DNA of 56,937 nt, taken from Candidatus Cryptobacteroides merdigallinarum (lineage in GTDB: Bacteria; Bacteroidota; Bacteroidia; Bacteroidales; UBA932). Location of the stretch: positions 1 through 56,937 of the forward strand of contig JADIMQ010000128.1 in NCBI GenBank assembly GCA_017694655.1, written 5' to 3'. The notes below the pieces were generated by a model. The model made no database searches and had not been told where the DNA came from. It saw only the letters and a program-made list of their open reading frames with translations. Shown in pieces: positions 1 to 10,452 of the stretch; the first letter of the stretch is position 1, and each line of letters starts with the position of its first letter. A program made the position numbers and the translations under genes.

Positions 1-1
1 G

Positions 2-733
2 CAGGACTTCATCTTCGAGGTGATGGCCGACGGTACACCGCATGACGCCGCCGCTTCTGACCACAGGATAGTGGACCCGGGCGAGAGCTACACTGTATGC
101 TGCGCCGGATACGATAACGGTGGCGGCCTGTTCTTCAGCCATGCCGAGATTTCTTCGGAACCGAAGGTTGTGCCTCCTGCACTTTCAAGCACAAGGATAA
201 TCGACCTTCTGAAAGGCTCATCGTGGACAGGTACCCAGACCCTGGTGGACGCAAACGGGGTCCGTACCATCACGAGCTTTACCGCCGAGATAATAGACAG
301 GGCCTGGAGCATGGATTATACCAGGTACAATGAACTCGCCCTGATGCTGTACCAGTACGGCAGCACCGAGTACGTGTCCATAGACGACATGAGCCTGCAT
401 GACCTCCCGGAAAGGGAGCTGCTCAAGCAGTACGGCCCGAAGCTCATACTTACAGTCGGGGATGACGACAGCATATCCGTGGACGTGACAGAGTACCAGA
501 CTCCTGTATTCGAACCTCTCGGGCCGGTGTACATGAAGGCCTTCAGATACGAGGACCTCGAGGTTTCCGACGACAAGTCCCTGGAGGTCACCCTTTCCCC
601 TGACGGGAACACCATGACCATCTCGGCCAGGACCCAGGGCTTTTATCCGAACATGATGCTCTATTCCACCGGATGGGTGGCATACCAGTGCGCAGTGTCC
701 GACATGGTTCTCACCCGGGATACAGCAAATTGA
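2..733 (+). CDS. Hypothetical protein, 5' truncated by the window edge
   Basis: Frame is open to the left edge (QDFIFEVMADGTPHD...) and stops at 733; same strand as, and close to, the next gene. Confidence 0.6.
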   Translation, partial: QDFIFEVMADGTPHDAAASDHRIVDPGESYTVCCAGYDNGGGLFFSHAEISSEPKVVPPALSSTRIIDLLKGSSWTGTQTLVDANGVRTITSFTAEIIDRAWSMDYTRYNELALMLYQYGSTEYVSIDDMSLHDLPERELLKQYGPKLILTVGDDDSISVDVTEYQTPVFEPLGPVYMKAFRYEDLEVSDDKSLEVTLSPDGNTMTISARTQGFYPNMMLYSTGWVAYQCAVSDMVLTRDTAN

Positions 734-758
734 CCGAGACTTGCGGAGGTTCTGGAAC

Positions 759-2771
759 ATGGGGATTTTTCCGAGAATATTATCCGTGCTGGCGGCTGTG
801 CCCGTGATACTTTCGTGCACGGCCGGCCTTGACGGCATGGCCCCGGAAGGGGGCATGGCGGGAACGGCCGACAGGATATTGAACACTTCTGTGGACGCTG
901 TCCCCGGAAAGCTCATCTTCTTTGTCGAGGACGGGTCTGTCCCCGGCTCGGAGGAGATGGCAGAGGCACTTTCCGCCATATCCGCCACGTCCGTGGAGAA
1001 GGTGTTCCCTTCCGCGGGTGAGGCCGGACGCGGAGTCCTGGACAGATGGTATTCCGTGGCATTCGACACCTCTGTGGGCCTGGAGTATGCGGCGGAGCTC
1101 CTTGCCGGTGTGGACGGGGTGACGAAAGTCCAGTTCAATTCCCGTCTGCACAAGGCTTCTGACGGCCTTTCCTGGCCGGCGCCACGGACGAAGGCGGCTT
1201 CTGCAGGACGCTTCAACGACAGCGGCCTCGGCCTTCAGTGGAACTACCGCAACACAGGCAGCCTCAGCATTGCCTCCACGGCCATGCCCGGGGCGGACAT
1301 CAATGTCTACGATGCCTGGAGGGTGACCGGAGGAGACCCGAGGGTGATAGTGGCAGTCGTGGACGAGGGAGTCCAGTACGATCACCCTGATTTGCAGCAG
1401 AATATGTGGGTAAATACTGCCGAGATTCCGGGCAACGGCATTGACGATGACAACAACGGCTATACTGATGACTACTATGGCTGCAACTTCGTGGCTTCCG
1501 TATCGAATGCCGGAGACGTCTCTTTCAACAGGCCGGGCGACAGCGGGCATGCCACCCATATCGCCGGCACCATAGCCGCCGTCAACAACAATTCCACCGG
1601 GGTCTGCGGGGTGGCGGGCGGTACCGGTTCCGGGGACGGGGTCAGGATAATGTCCTGTCAGGTCTTCGACGGGATGTCCGGCGGGGATGTCCTGACCTGC
1701 GCCAAGGCCATAACCTATGCAGCGGACATGGGCGCTTCTGTCCTGTCCTGTTCGTTTGGTTTCGCTTCCGGAGTATTCACCGACGATGCGCAGTTCCGTT
1801 CGGGGGAGGAGTGCGTGGAGGCCGACGCGCTGGACTATTTCATGGGCAGGAGCAACTGCAGTGCCCTGGATGGAGGAATAGTGGTCTTTGCCGCAGGAAA
1901 CGACCATTCCGCGATGGTGACATATCCCGGGGCATACAAAGGCTGTATTTCCGTGGGCTCCATCTCCTGTGACAACCTGCCGGCCTGCTATACCAACTAC
2001 GGTCCCGGCTGTGACATAAGCGCTCCGGGCGGGGACCGCTTCACCGGAGGTGTGGAATATCCCGGGACAGATTCCCCGTGCATTTACTCCACGATGCCGA
2101 CCGAGTCCATCCCTCTCTATACGAACGGGGCCCCGAACGGCCAATACCGTGCGGCGGAATACGGCTATATGGACGGCTCGTCGATGGCCTGTCCTCATGT
2201 GGCCGGTATTGCGGCCCTCGGCCTCTCCTACGCCCTGCAGACAGGGCGTCACTTCACGAGGGAGGAGTTCATATCCATGCTCCTTTCCTCGGCGGACGAT
2301 ATCGACAGTTATCTTGAGGGCACGAAGCGTACGGTCGTGGACTGGACCTACTACACCATAGGTTCCCTCCCTCTCTCCCCTTACCGGTACAATATGGGGA
2401 CGGGGGTCGCCGACGCCTGGAGATTCCTTATGAGGATAGACGGTGTGCCGTGTGTTTCCGTCCCTGTCGGCAAGGTCTCGGAAATAGACCTTACCCCTTA
2501 TCTCGGGGGAAATGCCGGATGGATAAGGAATGTCCGTGTTACTGTCTCCGATGATGATTACGGAGCTCTCGGCCTGGAATCCATGCCGGAGGTTGCCGGA
2601 GGTGTACTCAGGATTCATCCGCAGCGGACCGGGTCCGCAAGGATAGGTCTCAGCTACCTTGCCGGGGGCGATTCCGAGAATCCGGACGGGGCTCCGTCCG
2701 GGATGCCTGTGGATGTCGTGGTCTCGGTAATCTCCAGGGTGAATGTCTCCGGGAACGGGGGCTGGCTCTGA
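759..2771 (+). CDS. S8 family subtilisin-like serine peptidase, predicted lipoprotein
   Basis: Subtilase motifs: VAVVDEGVQYDHPDL (Asp), GHATHIAGTIAA (His), DGSSMACPHVAGIAALG (Ser). Lipobox-like VILSCTAG. First ATG at 759; the ORF track start at 741 is TTG. Confidence 0.9.
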   Translation: MGIFPRILSVLAAVPVILSCTAGLDGMAPEGGMAGTADRILNTSVDAVPGKLIFFVEDGSVPGSEEMAEALSAISATSVEKVFPSAGEAGRGVLDRWYSVAFDTSVGLEYAAELLAGVDGVTKVQFNSRLHKASDGLSWPAPRTKAASAGRFNDSGLGLQWNYRNTGSLSIASTAMPGADINVYDAWRVTGGDPRVIVAVVDEGVQYDHPDLQQNMWVNTAEIPGNGIDDDNNGYTDDYYGCNFVASVSNAGDVSFNRPGDSGHATHIAGTIAAVNNNSTGVCGVAGGTGSGDGVRIMSCQVFDGMSGGDVLTCAKAITYAADMGASVLSCSFGFASGVFTDDAQFRSGEECVEADALDYFMGRSNCSALDGGIVVFAAGNDHSAMVTYPGAYKGCISVGSISCDNLPACYTNYGPGCDISAPGGDRFTGGVEYPGTDSPCIYSTMPTESIPLYTNGAPNGQYRAAEYGYMDGSSMACPHVAGIAALGLSYALQTGRHFTREEFISMLLSSADDIDSYLEGTKRTVVDWTYYTIGSLPLSPYRYNMGTGVADAWRFLMRIDGVPCVSVPVGKVSEIDLTPYLGGNAGWIRNVRVTVSDDDYGALGLESMPEVAGGVLRIHPQRTGSARIGLSYLAGGDSENPDGAPSGMPVDVVVSVISRVNVSGNGGWL

Positions 2772-2844
2772 TTCCTGATGGTTGCTGCCGACTTATACGA
2801 TTTATTTACAAGAACTTGACATTTAACTATTAAACCCCAGAATT

Positions 2845-4290
2845 ATGAAAAGGAATTTTTATTTTGCTGCAGTCCCGGCGATGATGGTCGCCTTCGCTGC
2901 ATTCAGCCTTACAGGCTGTGAGGAAACTAACCCTGACGATCCTTCAGACGGGACCGGAGACGTTGTGCCTGTACTTGCCATTGAGAAGGGCGAAATCAAT
3001 GTTGATGCGGAAGGAAAGGCATATACAGTCAAATATACTGTCGAGAACGGTGTGGAAGGGGCCGAGGTCTCGGCATCGGCCACCGGTTCGCAATGGATAA
3101 CCGGCCTTGATACGGAGACAGCCGGTGAGATAGGCTTCACTGTCACTTCCAATGAAGGTAGTGAATCCAGGACAGGAACTGTCACAGTGACCTATTCTTA
3201 CGGTGATGGCGAGTCCGTGACTGCCACGTTCGATGTGGTGCAGGCTGCTGCAGATGAACCCGATACTCCGGCCGTAGATCCTGTGCTGACCCTGAAGCCT
3301 GACACTTTCGAGACCTTCCCGGCTGACCCGGAGGATGATGCTGAATTGTCTGCCACCCTCGCGGTCTCTGTTGAGAATGAAGTGGCCGGCGGAGTGCTTT
3401 CGGCTGATTCCGATGCCGATTGGCTGCACCCGGCTGTCAATGGCAGCAATGTGGATATTTCCCTTGACAGGAACCTGACGACTGACGCCCGTAAAGCTAC
3501 CCTTACCGTGACCTATACCTATGGAGAGGAAGGCAAGACCGTGAATGCCACCGTTACCGTATCCCAGGCCGCTACAGAGCTTGTCCCTACGGAAATAATT
3601 TTGGTGGGACAAGACAATATTGAGGTCCAGGCCGAGGGCGACCAAATCGAGCTTATGGTCAGTGTTGACAACGGTATACAGAATGGGGCATTCTCTTTTG
3701 ATGCGGATGCGGACTGGATTGTCCTGGACAAAGAGAATTCTTCAGGAAGTTTCAGGGGAGCGACTTTTTTCTGTACGGCATTGGCAAACGATTCGGAATC
3801 CGTAAGGAACGCGACGATTACCATCACCTATACTTACAATACCAATGTCACCCTTACTAAAACCATATCGGTGGCCCAGGCAGGCAAGGAACCTGACACC
3901 GGAGGGGAAACCGGGGATTATAATGTACAGGCAGACAGTTTCACTGCGGCATTCTTCGGCGCAGATGGAAATAATGGTGAGAGTGGTTTCAATGTAACAA
4001 TGACAGGAACTGCCGGAGGCGTTTCGGTAACTTACTTTTTCGAGCTTTACAGCACTGTAGACGATAACCATACACTGGTGACAGGCACTTATAATTACGA
4101 CTCGGATGCATACAGTGCAATGACATTGGCATCCAATTCAGGCGTTGAAATTGGGGAAGAAACTATTGATCTTGCTTCCGGTTCCCTTGAAATAACGGCT
4201 GATGGTGACAATTACACTTGTGTTGCGGATCTTGTAGATGAGTCCGGCAGATCACATCATGTCACTTATACAGGTCCGGTATCATTCTAG
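2845..4290 (+). CDS. BACON-repeat-containing lipoprotein
   Basis: Signal/lipobox (AFSLTGCEE) and three BACON-like repeats ending TVTVTYSYG...VVQAA, TLTVTYTYG...TVSQAA, TITITYTYN...SVAQAG. Confidence 0.8.
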   Translation: MKRNFYFAAVPAMMVAFAAFSLTGCEETNPDDPSDGTGDVVPVLAIEKGEINVDAEGKAYTVKYTVENGVEGAEVSASATGSQWITGLDTETAGEIGFTVTSNEGSESRTGTVTVTYSYGDGESVTATFDVVQAAADEPDTPAVDPVLTLKPDTFETFPADPEDDAELSATLAVSVENEVAGGVLSADSDADWLHPAVNGSNVDISLDRNLTTDARKATLTVTYTYGEEGKTVNATVTVSQAATELVPTEIILVGQDNIEVQAEGDQIELMVSVDNGIQNGAFSFDADADWIVLDKENSSGSFRGATFFCTALANDSESVRNATITITYTYNTNVTLTKTISVAQAGKEPDTGGETGDYNVQADSFTAAFFGADGNNGESGFNVTMTGTAGGVSVTYFFELYSTVDDNHTLVTGTYNYDSDAYSAMTLASNSGVEIGEETIDLASGSLEITADGDNYTCVADLVDESGRSHHVTYTGPVSF

Positions 4291-4310
4291 ATATTATACC
4301 CAATGCAAAT

Positions 4311-4635
4311 ATAAAGAGGGAGGGTGACACAAAAGAGATTTTGTGTCACCCTCAAACGTCTTTCTTCGAAACCATTGACGAACAGAGAGCAATTGTGCTT
4401 TCACAAATTGCCGAGGTGAGGATATGGAAAAACTTCAGTTTAACCTGGACCCATCCTAACCCCCTGCACCCCCTATTAAGCAATTTCATTGCTTTTCCTC
4501 GTTACGCCTCGGACATATCGGAATACATTCCGATATGCCACTCGGCTTACCACTCGGTTAGGGGGATCTCGCACCTACCCGGTGCGGTCCCTACGGGACT
4601 TTTTTGGGGCTTTTGGGTCACCCTCTCTCTTTTAT
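4311..4635. repeat. Inverted-repeat-bounded element in a convergent intergenic region (MITE-like or structured terminator)
   Basis: Left end ataaagagggagggtgacacaaaag (4311-4335) matches the reverse complement of the right end, ataaaagagagagggtgacccaaaag (4610-4635), with one gap and two mismatches. Several internal hairpins. Confidence 0.5.
4320..4353. terminator. 15-bp perfect stem-loop downstream of the BACON gene
   Basis: gagggtgacacaaaa-gaga-ttttgtgtcaccctc. Confidence 0.55.
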
Positions 4636-4656
4636 TGCTGGGGTCATGTACCTGCC

Positions 4657-6090
4657 TTATCCCAGCATAGATTCCTCGACGTCGGAAGCTTCTATAGGCA
4701 GCCTGTGAGGCCCGAGCCTCCTGCACCCGTCTTCAGTGACAAGCAGGTCGTCTTCCAGCCTTATCCCGCCGAAATCGAGGTATTTCTCCACGGCCGCGTA
4801 GTTTACCATCCCCTTGTCCGTCCCTTCGGCCTTCCACTTGGCGATGAGGGCAGGTACAAAGTAAATCCCCGGCTCGTCCGTGATGACATGACCCGGTTTC
4901 AGCCTCCTGGCCATACGCAGGGAGCCGAGTCCGAGCTGGGAAGAACGCTTCTGGTCATCGTCGTAGCCCACGAGATCTTCCCCGAGATCCTCCATGTCGT
5001 GGACATCGATACCCATGTTGTGCCCGAGCCCGTGCGGCATGAACAGCCCGGCTATGCCTTCCTTCACCATGTCATCGATATGCCCGTTCACGAGCCCGAG
5101 CGCTTTCAGCCCGTCGAGCATCTTCGCCGCTACCGCTATGTGAACTTCCCTGTATGCGACACCCGGCGCGGCAAGCTGGTAGGCCAGCTCGTTGCATCCC
5201 GCCACGATGTCGTAGATGTCTCGCTGCTTCTGCGTGAACCTGCCGCTGCACGGAAGGGTCCTCGTGAAGTCAGATGCATAGTGGGTATTGCTTTCCGCCC
5301 CGGCGTCTATAAGGAGCATCCTGCCTGGGGTGATGACCTGGTGGTGGGAGTGGTTGTGCAGGGTCTCCCCGTTCTGCGACAGGATGGTGGTGAACGATAC
5401 TCCCCAGCCTTTTGAGATGGTGACCCCTTCCATCAGCCCTACGATGTCCTGCTCCTTCACTCCTGGCTTGCAGGCGTTCCTTGCCGCTGTGTGCATCAGG
5501 TAGCCTATCTCGCAGGCCTTGTCAATCTCCTCTATCTCGCAGGCTTCCTTGATGAGCCTCATGGATATTACCGCCCGCGTAAGCGCAAGCGAGGCGGAGG
5601 GTTTCCCCGACGAGGCTATGTCTGCTGTCCTGCGGACGTTTTCCGGAGGACAGCCCATGAGCCCGGCCAGAAGCATTGTGTTGTAGTATCTCGACGGCGG
5701 GAGGAAATGTATGTCCCGCCCGGAGGCCTTCGCCTTTTTCACTTCAGCGGAGAATCCTTCATACGGTCCCGTATGGCTGACCCCGGTATTTTCTCCTTTG
5801 GATGCCACAGTGGGCTGGGTGCCCATCCAGATGATGTCGTCGATGTCCACATCGTCCCCGAAGAGGGTCTCCTGCCCGCTGTCAAGGTCGAGTATTGCCG
5901 CGAATCGCGGTTCATCTATTCCCCAATAGTACAGGAACGAGCTTTCCTGACGGAACTTGTAGTCGTTCCCCCTGTAGTTCTGCGGCGCCTCCGCGTTTCC
6001 CGCGAATATCGCCAGCCCGCTCTGCCCGGCATCCTTCATCAGCCCCAGCAGCCTTCTGCGCCTTCCGGCATATATTTCCTTTCCAAACAT
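4657..6090 (-). CDS. pepP: Xaa-Pro aminopeptidase (aminopeptidase P, M24B)
   Basis: AMP_N-type N-terminus (FAGNAEAPQNYRGNDYKFRQESSFLYYWGIDEP) and M24 metal-site motifs: LIDAGAESNTHYASDFTRTLP, HGLGHNMGIDVHD, ITDEPGIYF, RLEDDLLVTEDG. Confidence 0.92.
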   Translation of the reverse strand: MFGKEIYAGRRRRLLGLMKDAGQSGLAIFAGNAEAPQNYRGNDYKFRQESSFLYYWGIDEPRFAAILDLDSGQETLFGDDVDIDDIIWMGTQPTVASKGENTGVSHTGPYEGFSAEVKKAKASGRDIHFLPPSRYYNTMLLAGLMGCPPENVRRTADIASSGKPSASLALTRAVISMRLIKEACEIEEIDKACEIGYLMHTAARNACKPGVKEQDIVGLMEGVTISKGWGVSFTTILSQNGETLHNHSHHQVITPGRMLLIDAGAESNTHYASDFTRTLPCSGRFTQKQRDIYDIVAGCNELAYQLAAPGVAYREVHIAVAAKMLDGLKALGLVNGHIDDMVKEGIAGLFMPHGLGHNMGIDVHDMEDLGEDLVGYDDDQKRSSQLGLGSLRMARRLKPGHVITDEPGIYFVPALIAKWKAEGTDKGMVNYAAVEKYLDFGGIRLEDDLLVTEDGCRRLGPHRLPIEASDVEESMLG

Positions 6091-6123
6091 ATCCCCTCTT
6101 GTTTTAATTGGTTGATTGAGTTG

Positions 6124-7380
6124 TCAGTCGTTGCCGTACAGGTATGCCTTCTGTTCCGGGGTGAGCTCGTCTATCTCGCAGCCCCAGCTGGCGAGCTCCC
6201 GTACGGCCACCTCGTGGTCTATCTGTTCCGGTACTTCGTTTATCATCCTGCCAGGCTCCCTCGGGATGGAATCCCTGTGCTCCACGAGGTATTTCGCGCT
6301 CAGGCACTGGATGGCGAAGGACATGTCCATTATCTCCGCCGGATGCCCGTCTCCCGCAGCCAGGTTCACAAGCCGTCCTTCAGCTATTATGTATACCGTG
6401 TTCCCGTTTGCGAGCCTGTAGCCCATGATGTTCTGCCTGGCAGGCCTGGCTTCAACGGCAATTCGCCTGAGTGCCGCGACGTCCACTTCCACGTCGAAAT
6501 GCCCGGCGTTGCAGCAGATGGCCCCGTCTTTCATCTTCAGGAAGTCCTGCTCCGTGATGACCGACTTGCATCCGGTCACTGTAACGAAAATGTCACCCTC
6601 CGATGCCGCTTTGGACATCTTCATCACCTTGAACCCGTCCATGACGGCCTCCATGGCCTTTATCGGGTCCACTTCCGTGACAATGACCTCCGCACCGAGA
6701 CCTTTCGCCCTCATCGCCACTCCTTTCCCGCACCAGCCGTAACCTGCCACTACCACGTTCTTCCCTGCGACAATCAGGTTGGTGGTGCGGTTTATCCCTG
6801 TCCATACGGACTGTCCCGTGCCGTAGCGGTTGTCGAACAGGTGCTTGCAGTCTGCATTGTTCACGAGCATCATCGGGAACATGAGCTTCCCTGCCTTGTC
6901 CATGGCCTGCAGCCTGAGGATTCCGGTGGTGGTCTCCTCGCAGCCTCCTATCACGCCAGGGATCAGGTGAGGGAACTCGGCGTGCATCAGCGACACAAGG
7001 TCACCCCCGTCGTCGATTATGATGTTCGGCCCTGCTTCGAGAACCTTGCGGATGTGATGCCCGTATTCTTCTGAAGTGGCCCCGTACCAGGCGAACACGT
7101 TCATCCCTTTGTGGACGAGGGCCGCCGCTATGTCATCCTGTGTGGACAGGGGGTTGCTTCCCGTGACATACATTTCCGCGCCTCCGGCGGCAAGGACTTC
7201 GCAGAGGTATGCCGTCTTTGCCTCGAGGTGTACCGAGAGGGCAATTTTAAGCCCCTCGAACGGTCTGGTTCCGGAAAATTCCTTTTCAAGACCGTTCAGG
7301 AGGGGCATATTGTGTCTTACCCATTCTATCTTCAGCCTTCCGTCAGGCCAAAGTTCCGTGTTTCTGATTTCGTGCGACAT
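6124..7380 (-). CDS. ahcY: Adenosylhomocysteinase (S-adenosyl-L-homocysteine hydrolase)
   Basis: SAHH signatures: LSVHLEAKTAYL, GSNPLSTQDD, NNADCKHLFDNRYGTGQS, VVAGYGWCGKGVA, CNAGHFDVE, GRLVNLAAGDGHPAEIMDMSFA. Start at ATG (MSHEIRN) inside the longer ORF. Confidence 0.93.
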   Translation of the reverse strand: MSHEIRNTELWPDGRLKIEWVRHNMPLLNGLEKEFSGTRPFEGLKIALSVHLEAKTAYLCEVLAAGGAEMYVTGSNPLSTQDDIAAALVHKGMNVFAWYGATSEEYGHHIRKVLEAGPNIIIDDGGDLVSLMHAEFPHLIPGVIGGCEETTTGILRLQAMDKAGKLMFPMMLVNNADCKHLFDNRYGTGQSVWTGINRTTNLIVAGKNVVVAGYGWCGKGVAMRAKGLGAEVIVTEVDPIKAMEAVMDGFKVMKMSKAASEGDIFVTVTGCKSVITEQDFLKMKDGAICCNAGHFDVEVDVAALRRIAVEARPARQNIMGYRLANGNTVYIIAEGRLVNLAAGDGHPAEIMDMSFAIQCLSAKYLVEHRDSIPREPGRMINEVPEQIDHEVAVRELASWGCEIDELTPEQKAYLYGND

Positions 7381-7482
7381 GACTGTTGTTTTTCTGGGCC
7401 CCCGCAGGGGATTTTCTGCAAAAATACAAATAAACTGTTCTTCTGCAGTAAAAAACAACCCGGAAAAACAATGCAGCTGTCT

Positions 7483-10452
7483 TTATTCCACCTTCGTAGG
7501 CTGGGGACCGAGATAGGAGCGTTTCATCCCTCCGAAATCAATCACCACCTTCTGGAGTACCGTGCCGGCATCCCCGCATAGAATCTTCAGGGTGTGCTTG
7601 CCCGGCTTGCCGATATGGAGGGTGGTCTTGTTCACCCTGCAGTTCATCAGGACGCTCTCATACCAGATCTGGGCGTATTCTATCGAGGATGTGGAAGGGT
7701 TCATGACTGGAACCTCGTCGATGCATACCCCGTACTGGGTCTCGAGATTCGTGGCCTCATGCCCTGCATAGCCCCTGTCGGCGTTCAGGACGAAGGTCGG
7801 GAGAACGTAGGTATAGACGTCCACGGAACCCTGCTCGAAAGTATAGAAGTCGTATTCCACGAGCGGACAGTTCCTGCCGCGGGTATTCTGTTTCGGCTTC
7901 ATCGGGTCCCCGAGCTGGATGGCGGTGTTCTCAACCCCGAGGTTCGGAATCGTAATGATCTTAATATCATCGTTCTCCTTCTTCCGGTGGAAGCCGGCCG
8001 CATCGATGGAGATTACCCCGTTGTCCTGCATGTACATGCCTGAGACTTCTTCAACGGACGGCGATTCCGGGTTGAATACGGACACAAGCACCTGTGCGCT
8101 GTTGCCGTCGGCGTCCTTGATGCTGACTGAACCTTGCACACGCTCTCCGGAAGGGACTGAATCCCAGTCCACGGAAACCTCTATCCTTTCCTCCGTGGCG
8201 GTCCTGCCGGACTTCTTGTCGAGCAGTATCCAGCCGCAGTCTGCCGAAGCTGTCCAGGAAAGCTCCCCCTTACCCTTGTTGAAAACATCTATGAAATAGC
8301 TCTTTGGCAGATACTTGTTGAATGCCGGCAGGAGATGGTAGCTGCTCACTCCGTTCAGCGAACCTTCGTTCTCTGTCATTATGCCCATTTCAGGCTTTCC
8401 GGCCAGTTCCGTTGTCCGGAGTTCCGGCATCTTGAAATAGGATGAGGCGAAGCCCTGACCCATGGTCATTATATGGTCCCATTTCCCGTCCAGAAGCTTG
8501 TTGTAGCCGTCGGTTATGGTCCGCAGGCTGTCGTAGCACTCTTTCACGGTGGCGGCAAGCCCGTCCGTGGCGGCACGGTGCTGTATGGAGTACCATCTGT
8601 TCTTCTGCCCGAGAAGTACCTGCCGGTTCAGCAGCTCGCAGGCCTTTACAGGATAGTAGACGGCTTCATAGAAGCAGGCCTTGTGGCTTTCCGGCATGTC
8701 TTCCAGCAGGGCAGTGGCCTCGGATGCAATCCTTCCGTATGCGGCAAGCCGCCTCTCGGCCTCCCGGTAATTGGCGAAGGAGAAGTCAGTGTCGGAATTC
8801 CTCTCGTTGCCTATCTTGTCGGTGGTCCACTGATAGCCCCAGCCCATGAATTCCGGCTTGCGGACGAAGGCCTGGTGGTAGAATTCGTCGAAGATAGGGA
8901 CCAGGGCATCGTAATATTGCCCGCCGAGCATGCCGGCGAGCCATTCAGCCCGGTATGTGGCGGCCCGGCTGTAGTCGAAGGCATCTATGTCGTAGGCCAT
9001 GGCAAGGAAGAAGTCCACTGCGAACTCGCAGGACTTTATGTCCCCGGAGTTGAGGAGCCAGATCCTGTCCGCAGTGGCGTCGTAGGCCTTGCGGAGTTCC
9101 TCGTACATCACTGTAGGGGATGTGGTGTTCATCCACAGGTAATCGTGCGGACGTCCCAGGTACGAGGAGTGGTAGTAGACTCCCGACCTGCCGGAACGCA
9201 GCTGCTCCTTGGGGCTGCTGAGCCGTTTCATGTAGCCGTAGTTGTCGTCCGGCCATATTATGGTGACGTCGTCCGGGAGCTCCAGCCCCCTGTTGAAGAC
9301 GTCCAGGACTTCCTTGTAAGGAGTGAAAGCCTGCGGAATATCCTCCGCGTCTTTTCCGAGCACATCGGAGAGTATCTGCCTCTGGGCGTCGAGGGCCCTC
9401 TGCATTGTCTCTTTCCTGGCGTCCATGTCCCCGTCCCCGCTCATGGCCTTGTCGTGCAGCCCGCGCAGGGCCAGGGTATATACATTCTCGTAAGGGGCGG
9501 CTTCGGTCACCCGCGCTTTCAGTACGCTGTCGACCCTCTCCTTGTTGGTATTGTAGTTCCATTCCCCGTATCTGTCGGAATGCCACTCGCTTGCAGTGTT
9601 GAGGAGCAGCGGCTCGCAGTGGGAAGTGGTTATTATCACAGCGTAACGGTCCGCTATCTCCTTGTTTTCAGGAATCTGGTAGAAGGCGGTGGAGGCCTCG
9701 TGCATTGCCGGTGCGAGCATGTTTGCCTTCAGGCGCAGGATAAGCTCGCAGACCTTGTCGTAGGTCTTCGGCCCTATGTTGCCTCTTTCCTTCTCGAAAT
9801 TGTTCTTCGCCCAGCGCAGGATTCCCCAGTCCTCGTCGTTGATGAAGATGCCGCGGTACTTGACCGACGGGGTCTTCGAGTCGAAGCCGGCCACTTCCAC
9901 GGCTAACCTGTCCCTGTGCTCCACAGGTGCGTCGAGCCACCAGTACCACGGGCTCACGCCTATTTCCCGGCTTATGTCCATGAGGCCGTAGGCCGTACCC
10001 CTGCGGTCGCTGCCGGCTATCACCACCGCCTTCCTGATACCTTTGAAAGGGTTGTCGACAAGGCGGACCGCATAGCGTTCCCATCCGCCCTCGACGGAAG
10101 ATACGTCAATCTTCCCTTTCTCCGAGAGGGCGTCAATCCATGAAGAGGAGTCTATCGTCCCGGCTATTATCGCATACCTGGCACCGGCGGCAGTTTCTTC
10201 GTCCTCTGCCAGGAGCAGCTTCTGGCCGGTGACCTTTTCCACATCGGAGGCAAGGAGTTCCGCCGCGGTCCTGACTACGGCCGCGTCCTCGCTGTCGTAG
10301 CACAATACTGCCGCGTTCTTCCCGTCAGCAAGGACCACTGTTGCCTTGCCGGAGCCGTTTTCCGACAGGGTGACCTGTGCCGTGGCTGTCCCGCAGAGCA
10401 GCAGGCAGGCGGCTGCAGCTGAAATCAATCTTGATATTTTCATAATTGTCAT
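7483..10452 (-). CDS. Glycoside hydrolase family 115 protein (alpha-glucuronidase-like)
   Basis: GH115-like segments: VIAGSDRRGTAYGLMDISREIGVSPWYWWLD, VKYRGIFINDEDWGILRWA, LRLKANMLAPAMHE, TIIWPDDNYGYMKR, GVYYHSSYLGRPHDYLWMNT. Signal peptide present. Confidence 0.88.
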   Translation of the reverse strand: MTIMKISRLISAAAACLLLCGTATAQVTLSENGSGKATVVLADGKNAAVLCYDSEDAAVVRTAAELLASDVEKVTGQKLLLAEDEETAAGARYAIIAGTIDSSSWIDALSEKGKIDVSSVEGGWERYAVRLVDNPFKGIRKAVVIAGSDRRGTAYGLMDISREIGVSPWYWWLDAPVEHRDRLAVEVAGFDSKTPSVKYRGIFINDEDWGILRWAKNNFEKERGNIGPKTYDKVCELILRLKANMLAPAMHEASTAFYQIPENKEIADRYAVIITTSHCEPLLLNTASEWHSDRYGEWNYNTNKERVDSVLKARVTEAAPYENVYTLALRGLHDKAMSGDGDMDARKETMQRALDAQRQILSDVLGKDAEDIPQAFTPYKEVLDVFNRGLELPDDVTIIWPDDNYGYMKRLSSPKEQLRSGRSGVYYHSSYLGRPHDYLWMNTTSPTVMYEELRKAYDATADRIWLLNSGDIKSCEFAVDFFLAMAYDIDAFDYSRAATYRAEWLAGMLGGQYYDALVPIFDEFYHQAFVRKPEFMGWGYQWTTDKIGNERNSDTDFSFANYREAERRLAAYGRIASEATALLEDMPESHKACFYEAVYYPVKACELLNRQVLLGQKNRWYSIQHRAATDGLAATVKECYDSLRTITDGYNKLLDGKWDHIMTMGQGFASSYFKMPELRTTELAGKPEMGIMTENEGSLNGVSSYHLLPAFNKYLPKSYFIDVFNKGKGELSWTASADCGWILLDKKSGRTATEERIEVSVDWDSVPSGERVQGSVSIKDADGNSAQVLVSVFNPESPSVEEVSGMYMQDNGVISIDAAGFHRKKENDDIKIITIPNLGVENTAIQLGDPMKPKQNTRGRNCPLVEYDFYTFEQGSVDVYTYVLPTFVLNADRGYAGHEATNLETQYGVCIDEVPVMNPSTSSIEYAQIWYESVLMNCRVNKTTLHIGKPGKHTLKILCGDAGTVLQKVVIDFGGMKRSYLGPQPTKVE

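Noticed and set aside
780-2618. 612-aa antisense ORF opposite the S8 protease
   Set aside because: Opposite a gene with full catalytic motifs; low-complexity His/Arg/Gly-rich antisense translation typical of GC-rich coding DNA.
4341-4670. 109-aa + strand ORF in the intergenic element
   Set aside because: Covers the palindromic repeat element; composition and lack of an RBS do not support coding.
5491-7074. 527-aa + strand ORF across pepP and ahcY
   Set aside because: Spans two convincing minus-strand genes; shadow ORF.
8473-9906. 477-aa + strand ORF inside GH115
   Set aside because: Shadow ORF of a conserved enzyme.
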